Part shown: positions 7,971 to 14,336 of the stretch, in pieces
Layout: the number at the start of each line of letters is the position of its first letter
Position numbering within the stretch: the stretch's first letter is position 1
Assembly (NCBI GenBank): GCA_039182865.1
Contig: JBCDBX010000026.1
Span: forward strand, 1 to 22,395
DNA length: 22,395 nucleotides
Reading direction: 5' to 3'
Source of the DNA: UBA1858 sp039182865
GTDB taxonomy: Bacteria; Pseudomonadota; Gammaproteobacteria; UBA4575
Made by a program: the position numbers and the translations under genes
Notes under the pieces: model-generated
What the model saw: the letters and a program-made list of their open reading frames with translations, nothing else
Databases searched by the model: none
Told to the model about the DNA's origin: nothing

Positions 7971-9881
7971 TTAGCCTGATACTACGTGAGGGCCCGAGGC
8001 TTCGCAATCCCTAAGCGGATATATCTGGCGAATTCTTGAGACAATAGATGTACAGTCCAGGCCTGCCTCCAACAGTAACTCTTCTCGCGAACCATGTTCT
8101 TGAAAATTATCTGGCAGCCCTAAATTTAAAATTTTTATTGAAGTTTGATGCTCAACTAATACTTCATTGACCGCGCTACCCGCACCTCCCATTACAACAT
8201 TATCTTCAATAGTGACAATCAGTGAATGTGATTCCGCTATCAACATAATCATCTCTTCATCAATAGGTTTGATAAAACGCATATTTACAACAGTAGCATT
8301 TAGGCTTTCTGCAGCTTGCTGAGCAGCGCTTAAAATACTTCCAAATGCAAGAATAGCGATGTGTTTGCCTTCTAAAATTTTACTGGCTCGACCGATTTCT
8401 AGTACTTTAGAATCCTCCTTAACGCTAACACCTGGGCCTGTGCCACGTGGGTAGCGTACCGCGCTAGGGCCCTTAATTTGTAATGCGGTATTCAACATTT
8501 GGCGAGTTTCATTTTCATCAGCAGGGGCCATGACCACCATGTTAGGAATACAGCGCAAGTAACTCATATCATAAGCACCTGCGTGAGTTTTACCATCTGG
8601 TCCAACGACGCCTGCTCGATCAATAGCAAACAGAACAGGTAAGTTTTGAATGGCGACATCATGAATTAGCTGATCATATGCACGTTGTAAGAATGTTGAA
8701 TAAATTGCGACAACAGGCTTTAGTCCCGCTATTGCCATTCCAGCAGCAATCGTAACCGCATGTTGCTCAGCTATGGCAACATCAAAATAGCGGTCAGGAA
8801 ATTCTTGTTCAAATTCTACTAGGCCCGAACCTTCACGCATGGCAGGAGTGATCGCCATAACACGACAGTCTTTTTTTGCAGCATCACAAATCCAATCACT
8901 AAATACTTGGGTATAAGTTTTTTGTGTATCAGCAGACTTGTTTTTTTGCACGCCTGCAACTGGATCAAACTTGCCGACAGCATGATAGCCGACAGGATCT
9001 TCCTCGGCGTGATTATAACCCTTACCTTTTTTAGTAATAATATGTAGAAGCTTAGGACCCTCAAGCTTATTAATGTTGCGTAAAGTTTTGATCAATGAAA
9101 TTGAGTCATGACCATCTATTGGGCCGAAGTATCTAACGCCCATTTCTTCAAATAGAGTGCCAGGAGCAAACATGCCTTTAACATGTTCTTCGGTACGCTT
9201 GGCAAACTCCCACATAGGGGGCATAGGTTTTAGAATACGTTTGCTACTCTCTCGCATCGTTGAAAACACACGTCCAGAAAGCATACGTGTTAAATAATTA
9301 CTCATAGCACCCACATTAGGTGAAATAGACATTTCATTATCATTAAGAATGATCAACATATTTGTTCGCAAGGCACCTAGGTGATTGAGTGCTTCATAAG
9401 CCATTCCTGCGGAGAGTCCACCATCGCCAATGATAGGGATTGCTTGGTGTAGTGAGTTGTTTTGTTGAAAAGCAATATTCATTCCTAATGCGGCACTAAT
9501 GGAAGTGCTTGAATGACCTACGCTAAAAGAATCGTATTCACTTTCATTTGGGCAAGGGAAAGGTCCTAGTCCGCCGCGTTGACGAATTGTTTCAATTTCA
9601 TGTTTGCGACCACTGAGTATTTTATGTGGATAGCTTTGATGGCCAACATCCCAAACTAGTTTGTCATTAGGTGTATTGAAAACGTAATGTAATGCGACAG
9701 TTAATTCAATAACACCTAATCCAGCTGCAAAATGCCCGCCACTTTTTGCAACCGAGTTGAGCAAGAAATTACGCAATTCAGAACATACTTGCGGAATATG
9801 TTCTATTGAAACACCGCGTAGGTCTCTTGGATATTCAATATCGTTAAGATATGAATAATGATTGTTATGAGTTTCTGTCAT
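7971..9881 (-). CDS. dxs: 1-deoxy-D-xylulose-5-phosphate synthase
   Basis: Dxs condenses pyruvate and glyceraldehyde 3-phosphate with thiamine diphosphate, the first step of the MEP isoprenoid pathway; the product also feeds thiamine and pyridoxal synthesis. At 636 residues it has full family length (E. coli 620). Visible features are H50 in KSGGHF, DVGHQSYPHKILSGR (78-92), the thiamine-diphosphate motif starting GDGG (152-155) and ending near LNDNEMSIS (179-187), the catalytic glutamate E372 in AIAEQHAVTIAAGMA, and DRAGVVGPDGKTHAG in the pyrimidine-binding domain. The ATG lies 6 bp after the ispA stop, so the two are translationally close. This xseB-ispA-dxs order is the usual gammaproteobacterial operon. 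Confidence 0.98.
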   Translation of the reverse strand: MTETHNNHYSYLNDIEYPRDLRGVSIEHIPQVCSELRNFLLNSVAKSGGHFAAGLGVIELTVALHYVFNTPNDKLVWDVGHQSYPHKILSGRKHEIETIRQRGGLGPFPCPNESEYDSFSVGHSSTSISAALGMNIAFQQNNSLHQAIPIIGDGGLSAGMAYEALNHLGALRTNMLIILNDNEMSISPNVGAMSNYLTRMLSGRVFSTMRESSKRILKPMPPMWEFAKRTEEHVKGMFAPGTLFEEMGVRYFGPIDGHDSISLIKTLRNINKLEGPKLLHIITKKGKGYNHAEEDPVGYHAVGKFDPVAGVQKNKSADTQKTYTQVFSDWICDAAKKDCRVMAITPAMREGSGLVEFEQEFPDRYFDVAIAEQHAVTIAAGMAIAGLKPVVAIYSTFLQRAYDQLIHDVAIQNLPVLFAIDRAGVVGPDGKTHAGAYDMSYLRCIPNMVVMAPADENETRQMLNTALQIKGPSAVRYPRGTGPGVSVKEDSKVLEIGRASKILEGKHIAILAFGSILSAAQQAAESLNATVVNMRFIKPIDEEMIMLIAESHSLIVTIEDNVVMGGAGSAVNEVLVEHQTSIKILNLGLPDNFQEHGSREELLLEAGLDCTSIVSRIRQIYPLRDCEASGPHVVSG

Positions 9882-9887
9882 TATCTT

Positions 9888-10781
9888 TTAATGCTTTCTA
9901 CAGACTATATATTCAGCTAGTAAACGCAACAAATCTGCACTTTTATCAAAATCTCTTAGCGATTTTTGTGCTCGATTAAAAAAATCTATGCACAGAGCTT
10001 CTGATTTTTTTATGCCTAATAGGCTTATATATGTGGGTTTATTGAGCTCCTTGTCAGAACCTTGTGGTTTTCCTAAAGTTTCGGTGTCACTAATTTCATC
10101 TAGTATGTCATCTCGAATTTGAAAGGCTATTCCCACATGCTGAGCAAACTCTAGCAGGTTTGAGCGTTGTTGTTCAGTCAGATATGTACAGCAACACTGA
10201 CTCATGTCTATACATGCTTGTATTAAACAACCTGTTTTTTTGCGATGAATTTCTTCAAGCGATTCGATTGTTAAGGTTTTACTTGCAGCCTCCAAGTCCA
10301 TTGCTTGGCCACCGGCCATACCTGATGAGCCAACGGCGACCGCGAGTTGGTGGGTTAGCTGCATTCTTACATCTGCATTAGGTCCAGGGATAGACATATT
10401 AGTTAATATTTCAAATGCTAGTGCTTGCATGGCATCACCTGCAAGAATTGCAGTGGCTTCATCAAAAGCTTTATGGCATGTAGGTTTGCCACGGCGTAAG
10501 TCATCATCATCCATGGCAGGTAAGTCATCATGGATTAATGAATAGCTATGCATTAATTCGATAGCAGCTGCAATGCAGTCTAAATGATCTAGGTCGAAGC
10601 GTAGTGCTTTACCGGTTGCATAAACTAGTGCAGGACGGATACGTTTGCCGCCATTCATGGCTGAATAATGTATTGCCTGGTGTAATCGTTCGGGTGCTAG
10701 CTTCCCTGATGGAAGATGATGATCAAAAAAATTTTCTACACGTTGGCTGCTGTAATTTAAAAAATCATTCAGGCTCGTCAA
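9888..10781 (-). CDS. ispA: Farnesyl diphosphate synthase (short-chain prenyltransferase)
   Basis: IspA makes geranyl and then farnesyl diphosphate from IPP and DMAPP. The 297-residue protein has both aspartate-rich Mg-binding motifs: DDLPAMDDDD at 85-94 (first DDxxxxD with the bacterial two-residue insertion) and DDILD at 224-228. It also has GGKRIRP (44-50), which binds the diphosphate. The start codon is a TTG at 10781-10779, preceded by GGGAG at a good distance. This start overlaps the last 17 bp of xseB, pointing to translational coupling. dxs follows 6 bp downstream, placing this gene in the middle of an isoprenoid operon. Confidence 0.96.
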   Translation of the reverse strand: MTSLNDFLNYSSQRVENFFDHHLPSGKLAPERLHQAIHYSAMNGGKRIRPALVYATGKALRFDLDHLDCIAAAIELMHSYSLIHDDLPAMDDDDLRRGKPTCHKAFDEATAILAGDAMQALAFEILTNMSIPGPNADVRMQLTHQLAVAVGSSGMAGGQAMDLEAASKTLTIESLEEIHRKKTGCLIQACIDMSQCCCTYLTEQQRSNLLEFAQHVGIAFQIRDDILDEISDTETLGKPQGSDKELNKPTYISLLGIKKSEALCIDFFNRAQKSLRDFDKSADLLRLLAEYIVCRKH

Positions 10782-11028
10782 GAAAATCTCCCACAGACTC
10801 TTCCGACTCAGTTAGCCAGTTTTGATTTTGCTGAGTTAAAAGCGTGATTTTTTCTTCTGCTTGTTGCAAGGCTTGCTGGCATCCGCGTGTTAGTTGAATG
10901 CCTTCTTCAAACAGTTTCAGAGAGTTCTCCAATGTTTGGTCGCCTGATTCTAACTTTTCAACAATCGTTTCAAGCTTGTTTAACGATTTTTCAAAATCGA
11001 CTTTTGGGGCCACTTTTTTACCGGGCAC
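10765..11028 (-). CDS. xseB: Exodeoxyribonuclease VII small subunit
   Basis: XseB is the small helical subunit that surrounds XseA in exonuclease VII, a single-strand DNA exonuclease. The 87-residue protein shows the family core, FEKSLNKLETIVEKLESGD, followed by a LENSLKLFEEGIQLTRGCQQ block and a charged, coiled-coil-prone tail. Translation starts at a GTG (11028-11026), with AGGAGA six bases upstream. The extended acidic C-terminus (SEESVGDFLDEPE) is where the gene overlaps ispA by 17 bp. It is the first gene of the leftward operon, and its promoter faces the rubrerythrin operon. Confidence 0.95.
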   Translation of the reverse strand: MPGKKVAPKVDFEKSLNKLETIVEKLESGDQTLENSLKLFEEGIQLTRGCQQALQQAEEKITLLTQQNQNWLTESEESVGDFLDEPE

Positions 11029-11063
11029 TGAGACTCTCCTGAGTAATATTAAATTAATTTAAG

Positions 11064-11092
11064 ATTGTAATAAGAATGTTTGGATTTGTTGA
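11064..11092 (-). promoter_or_regulatory. Probable promoter of the xseB-ispA-dxs operon
   Basis: On the minus strand, TCAACA (11092-11087, four of six -35 matches) and TACAAT (11069-11064, five of six -10 matches) are 17 bp apart. The -35 element overlaps the TTGACA of the opposing rubrerythrin promoter by four bases, so the two polymerases cannot bind at once. Transcription would begin near 11057, about 30 bases before the GTG of xseB. Confidence 0.5.
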
Positions 11093-11117
11093 CATCTATT
11101 TAGACTTATTCTAATCT
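11089..11117 (+). promoter_or_regulatory. Probable promoter of the rubrerythrin operon
   Basis: A perfect -35 TTGACA (11089-11094) is followed, after exactly 17 bp, by TAATCT (11112-11117), a weak -10 with three of six matches. The start would be near 11124, leaving a leader of about 70 bases. One 7-1-7 dyad lies within the spacer/-10 and a second begins at the predicted start point, as expected for a repressed promoter. Confidence 0.6.
11100..11114. promoter_or_regulatory. PerR/Fur-type operator, box 1
   Basis: The 15-mer TTAGACT-T-ATTCTAA has 7-1-7 symmetry with a single mismatch (C at 11105). It fits the PerR box pattern TTAnAATnATTnTAA used by Fur-family peroxide regulators. It occupies the spacer and the first bases of the -10 of the rubrerythrin promoter, where bound protein would block RNA polymerase. 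Its centre is 28 bp from that of box 2. Confidence 0.5.
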
Positions 11118-11124
11118 TTACAGA

Positions 11125-11145
11125 GATTTAGAATGATTCTAAATC
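11125..11145. promoter_or_regulatory. PerR/Fur-type operator, box 2: perfect 21-bp palindrome
   Basis: The arm GATTTAGAAT (11125-11134), a central G (11135), and the exact reverse complement ATTCTAAATC (11136-11145) form a perfect palindrome. The inner 15 bases (11128-11142) are a 7-1-7 repeat TTAGAAT-G-ATTCTAA, close to known PerR boxes. It starts at the predicted +1 of the rubrerythrin transcript. The symmetry and position make it a strong operator candidate. Which Fur-family protein (PerR, Fur, other) binds it is inference. Confidence 0.65.
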
Positions 11146-11194
11146 AGAACGTTTCTCATTTGAATTACCCAATTGTAACCGGAGGTCCCCAACA

Positions 11195-11614
11195 ATGTCT
11201 CTTAAAGGCACCAAGACTGAAGAAAATCTAAAAGCCGCATTTGCAGGTGAGTCACAAGCAAATCGCCGTTACTTATACTTTGCAGCAAAAGCTGATGTGG
11301 AAGGCTACAACGATGTTGCGGCTGTTTTCCGTTCTACTGCAGAAGGTGAAACGGGCCATGCACATGGACACCTAGAATACTTAGAAGAGTGCGGTGACCC
11401 TGCTACAGGCCTTCCTTTTGGAGGAACATCTGACAACTTGAAAACAGCAGTTGCGGGTGAGACCCACGAGTACACGGATATGTATCCGGGTATGGCTAAA
11501 GCAGCCCGTGATGAAGATTTTGACGAGATTGCTGACTGGTTTGAAACACTCGCTAAAGCTGAGCGTTCACATGCAAATCGTTTCCAAAAAGCTTTAGATA
11601 CTCTCGATAGCTAA
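11195..11614 (+). CDS. Rubrerythrin family diiron protein lacking the rubredoxin domain
   Basis: Rubrerythrins are cytoplasmic diiron proteins that reduce hydrogen peroxide. This 139-residue version contains only the ferritin-like four-helix domain. Both Glu-rich helix pairs are visible: E19 in AGESQANRRY, E52/H55 in AEGETGHAHGH, E89/E92 in AGETHEY, and E123/H126 in KAERSHANRF, matching the diiron ligand set. The C-terminal rubredoxin domain with two CxxC motifs, found in classical rubrerythrin (about 190 residues), is absent, as in sulerythrin-type proteins. It therefore needs a separate electron donor. GGAGGT lies eight bases before the ATG. The gene leads an operon with a Fe-S protein and DUF3501, behind two PerR/Fur-type dyads. 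Confidence 0.95.
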   Translation: MSLKGTKTEENLKAAFAGESQANRRYLYFAAKADVEGYNDVAAVFRSTAEGETGHAHGHLEYLEECGDPATGLPFGGTSDNLKTAVAGETHEYTDMYPGMAKAARDEDFDEIADWFETLAKAERSHANRFQKALDTLDS

Positions 11615-11624
11615 TCTGTTCTCA

Positions 11625-11665
11625 TTGCACATTGAGCGATAACGCTCGATGTGCAACTGTCTTTT
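11625..11665 (+). terminator. Strong hairpin plus T-rich tail between rubrerythrin and the Fe-S gene (partial terminator/attenuator)
   Basis: Arms TTGCACATTGAGCG (11625-11638) and CGCTCGATGTGCAA (11643-11656) pair over 14 bp with one T-G wobble around an ATAA tetraloop, followed by CTGTCTTTT (11657-11665). It begins 11 bp after the rubrerythrin stop and ends before the ribosome site of the next gene. It should terminate part of the transcription or protect the 3' end of the rubrerythrin message, making rubrerythrin the most expressed gene of the set. Confidence 0.75.
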
Positions 11666-11688
11666 ACATATTCAACCAAGGAATTAAT

Positions 11689-13014
11689 GTGGCCGCAGAG
11701 GGTGCACGTGAAGGAAGTTTAGAGGCGCCAACTAGACACTCTCTAGATTGGAAAAGTGCCGACTTTTATAATGAAGAATTTTTAAATGCTGAACTGGAGC
11801 GTGTTTTTGATATCTGTCATGGATGTCGCCGCTGTGTGAGTTTATGCAACTCGTTTCCCACTTTATTCGATTTGGTGGATGAATCCGATACCATGGAAGT
11901 TGACGGAGTTGATAAGGATGATTACATCAAAGTTGTTGATCAATGCTATCTCTGTGATTTATGTTACTTAACTAAATGTCCCTACGTACCACCTCATGAG
12001 TGGAATGTAGACTTCCCGCATTTGATGCTGAGAGCTAAAGCAGTTAAGTACAAAAATGGTGATACTAAAAAGCGCGATAAAATATTGTCTAGTACTGATG
12101 CAGTTGGAAAACTAGCTGGAATACCTGTTATCACGCAGATCACCAATGCTGTGAATTCTTCTACGTCAGGAAGAAAAATCTTATCAAAAGTACTTGGCGT
12201 ACATCCTGATGCTAAAGTACCAACTTACCATTCCACTACTGCACGCAAAACATTAAATAAACAGGCACTGACTGCAGACATACAAGCGAAAGACAAAGTT
12301 GCATTGTTTGTAACTTGTTATAACAACTATAACGAGCCAGGAATTGCAGAGGATCTCGTTAAGGTCTTCATGCATAACGACATAGCAATTACCATTATGG
12401 AAAAGGAAAGCTGTTGCGGCATGCCAAAATTAGAGTTAGGCGATCTTGAGGCAGTTGAAAAACTCAAAGATAAAAATATACCAATCATGGTCAAGTGGAT
12501 TGAAGAAGGTTGGAATATAGTCGCCCCTGTACCTTCTTGTGTTTTGATGTTCAAGCAAGAACTCCCATTAATGTTTCCTGATGATGAGAGAGTTCAATTA
12601 GTAAAAGAGCATATTTTTGATCCTTTTGAGTATTTATTTATCAAATACAAAGATGGTGAATTGAAAACTGATTTTAATGAAGAGCTAGGTAAAATTTTCT
12701 ATCACGCTTCTTGCCATTTGCGTGTACAAAAAATAGGTTTAAAGACGCGGGATGTTCTGTCGCTTATTCCCAATACTGAGTTAGAGGTGCTGGAGAGATG
12801 TTCTGGTCATGATGGTACTTATGCAGTCAAACAGGAATATCATGACATCTCAATGAAAATTTGTCGGCCAGTTGTCAATAAAGTAAAAAAGTCTGAAGCT
12901 AATTATTATAGTAGTGACTGTCCAATGGCGGGACACCAGATTGCTAATGGACTCGATGATGAGTCTGAGCCCAAGCACCCAATGAGTTTATTACGTATCG
13001 CATATGGATTATAA
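11689..13014 (+). CDS. Heterodisulfide reductase/GlpC-like Fe-S protein
   Basis: This protein of 441 residues (from the GTG) resembles GlpC/HdrD-type electron-transfer proteins. Two [4Fe-4S] motifs lie near the N-terminus: CHGCRRCVSLC (C43, C46, C49, C53) and CYLCDLCYLTKC (C86, C89, C92, C97). Then come two cysteine-rich CCG-type modules. The first is C210...CCG at 242-244...C284. The second is C342...C371-S-G...C411, where the usual CCG reads CSG. No membrane segment is seen. The GTG at 11689 is chosen because AAGGA lies six bases upstream and the protein then begins just before the conserved EGSLEAPTRHSLDW. The frame continues upstream to a TTG at 11632, but that would lie inside the hairpin. 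A role passing electrons to the neighbouring rubrerythrin is inferred from the operon. Confidence 0.88.
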   Translation: MAAEGAREGSLEAPTRHSLDWKSADFYNEEFLNAELERVFDICHGCRRCVSLCNSFPTLFDLVDESDTMEVDGVDKDDYIKVVDQCYLCDLCYLTKCPYVPPHEWNVDFPHLMLRAKAVKYKNGDTKKRDKILSSTDAVGKLAGIPVITQITNAVNSSTSGRKILSKVLGVHPDAKVPTYHSTTARKTLNKQALTADIQAKDKVALFVTCYNNYNEPGIAEDLVKVFMHNDIAITIMEKESCCGMPKLELGDLEAVEKLKDKNIPIMVKWIEEGWNIVAPVPSCVLMFKQELPLMFPDDERVQLVKEHIFDPFEYLFIKYKDGELKTDFNEELGKIFYHASCHLRVQKIGLKTRDVLSLIPNTELEVLERCSGHDGTYAVKQEYHDISMKICRPVVNKVKKSEANYYSSDCPMAGHQIANGLDDESEPKHPMSLLRIAYGL

Positions 13015-13025
13015 GGAATAGATCT

Positions 13026-13610
13026 ATGCAGAAGATTACAAAAGAAGATCTTTATTCGCTAGAAGAGTATTCTTCTATGCGCAAAGAGTACCGAGTCAAA
13101 ATGATGGAGCACAAAAAAAGTCGTGTTCTTAGATTGGGTGAACATGCAACACTTCATTTTGAAGATCGCACTTTGATGCAATATCAAATTCAAGAAATGC
13201 TGCGTGCGGAAAAGATCTTTGATGCTGAAGGTATTCAGGAAGAAATTGATGCTTACAATCCATTGATTCCTGATGGTGCAAACTGGAAAGCAACCTTCAT
13301 GCTGCAGTATGACGATGAAATAATTCGTCGTCAAAGACTGAGCGAGCTTATTGGCGTCGAAAAAAAAGTCTGGGTTGCTATTGAAGGCTTTGGCAAAGTG
13401 TTTCCAATTTGTAATGAAGATCTAGAACGTGAAACTGATGACAAAACATCGTCAGTACATTTCATGCGCTTTGAATTGTCTTCGGATATGATAGCCGGAT
13501 TAAAGAGTGGTGCGAATATTAGTGCAGGTATTGATCATGAAAGATATTCCGTGACTGTTAATGCCTTACCAGTGAGCATGCGAAACTCTTTAGCGGATGA
13601 TTTGGATTAA
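13026..13610 (+). CDS. DUF3501 family protein
   Basis: This 194-residue cytoplasmic protein has no signal peptide or membrane segment. I recognise it as DUF3501 from the pattern ITKEDLYSLEEYSSMRKEYR at the N-terminus, the HATLHFEDRTLMQYQIQEML block (about 39-58) and AYNPLIPDGANWKATFMLQY (about 77-96). The C-terminal part ends in a FELSSDMIAGLKSGANISAG-type stretch suggestive of a small beta domain. No function is known. It starts 11 bp after the Fe-S gene with AAGGA upstream, so it is co-translated with it. From memory, DUF3501 genes are often found beside this Fe-S protein and a rubrerythrin, which suggests a shared task. It ends 13 bp before the convergent ppa stop. Confidence 0.85.
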   Translation: MQKITKEDLYSLEEYSSMRKEYRVKMMEHKKSRVLRLGEHATLHFEDRTLMQYQIQEMLRAEKIFDAEGIQEEIDAYNPLIPDGANWKATFMLQYDDEIIRRQRLSELIGVEKKVWVAIEGFGKVFPICNEDLERETDDKTSSVHFMRFELSSDMIAGLKSGANISAGIDHERYSVTVNALPVSMRNSLADDLD

Positions 13611-13623
13611 GACAGACAAAATA

Positions 13624-14241
13624 TTAGCCTGCCACGAGCTGTGCAAATTTATCTTGATAGTCCTTGATAGCTAGCTCAATTACTTTTTCTGCATGATCCC
13701 TTCCATACGGTTCTCCGACATGTACTTTAGATTCCTCGCCTGGTAAAACCTTATAAGTGCTGAAGTAGTGTAACAGTCTTTCTATTATAGATACCGGTAA
13801 TTCAGAGAGATCTTGTACATTTGCCCATACGTGGTCACGTTCTAATACAGCAATGATTTTATCGTCTGCTTCTTCGCTATCAAGCATAGGTAATCCACCT
13901 ACAACGCGTGCGTTCAAAATTAATTCAGCTCGATCTATCGGGCGGTCACTGACGACACAGATATCTAGAGGGTCATCGTCACCATTTAATGCATTCGGCA
14001 TAAGGGCGCCTACACGAGAGCCACAATATGTTTGAGGTATAAATCCGTAAAGAGTGGGTGGCAGTGAAGATGTTCTATGTGGGCGATCTACACGCAAGTA
14101 ACCTGTTAATTTATCAACTTCGTATTTGATGTGATTAAAAGGTGTGCTCTCAATATATGCATGGACTACTTTGGGTGGTGCAGGGCCAACATTGATACCA
14201 TGCCATGGATGAGGGCGCCAACGATTATAAGAAGAGGACAT
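13624..14241 (-). CDS. ppa: Inorganic pyrophosphatase, family I
   Basis: This soluble cytoplasmic enzyme hydrolyses pyrophosphate to phosphate, pulling biosynthetic reactions forward. The 205-residue protein carries the family I signature DDDPLDI at 88-94 and further metal ligands in SDRPID and DDKIIAVLERD (about 126-136). It also has FNHIKYEVDKLTGYLRVDR (35-53) for phosphate binding. The length is somewhat greater than E. coli Ppa (176) because of an N-terminal extension WRPHPWHGINVGPAPPKVV, a variant found in other proteobacteria. The ATG has no clear Shine-Dalgarno sequence; the bases before it are A/T only. A TATAAT lies about 55 bp upstream. It faces the DUF3501 gene tail to tail. Confidence 0.96.
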   Translation of the reverse strand: MSSSYNRWRPHPWHGINVGPAPPKVVHAYIESTPFNHIKYEVDKLTGYLRVDRPHRTSSLPPTLYGFIPQTYCGSRVGALMPNALNGDDDPLDICVVSDRPIDRAELILNARVVGGLPMLDSEEADDKIIAVLERDHVWANVQDLSELPVSIIERLLHYFSTYKVLPGEESKVHVGEPYGRDHAEKVIELAIKDYQDKFAQLVAG

Positions 14242-14296
14242 AAAATTTTTTAATCAATTAAAGTTTTTGTCTATACAATCTATCAATTCAGGGCTT

Positions 14297-14302
14297 ATTA
14301 TA
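14297..14302 (-). promoter_or_regulatory. Probable -10 element of the ppa promoter
   Basis: A perfect TATAAT reads on the minus strand within the 95-bp AT-rich gap between the peptidase gene and ppa. No strong -35 is seen at 16-18 bp; the sequence there is AT-rich (GTTTGA-like). Transcription would start about 50 bases upstream of the ppa ATG. No intrinsic terminator for the peptidase gene is visible in the gap, so read-through into ppa is also possible. Confidence 0.4.
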
Positions 14303-14336
14303 ATTTTAATTACAAAAATTCAAACAATTTACTAAA

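Noticed and set aside
13611..13623. Terminator between the convergent DUF3501 and ppa genes
   Set aside because: Only 13 bp separate the stops and no hairpin with a T-run is visible in or around them.
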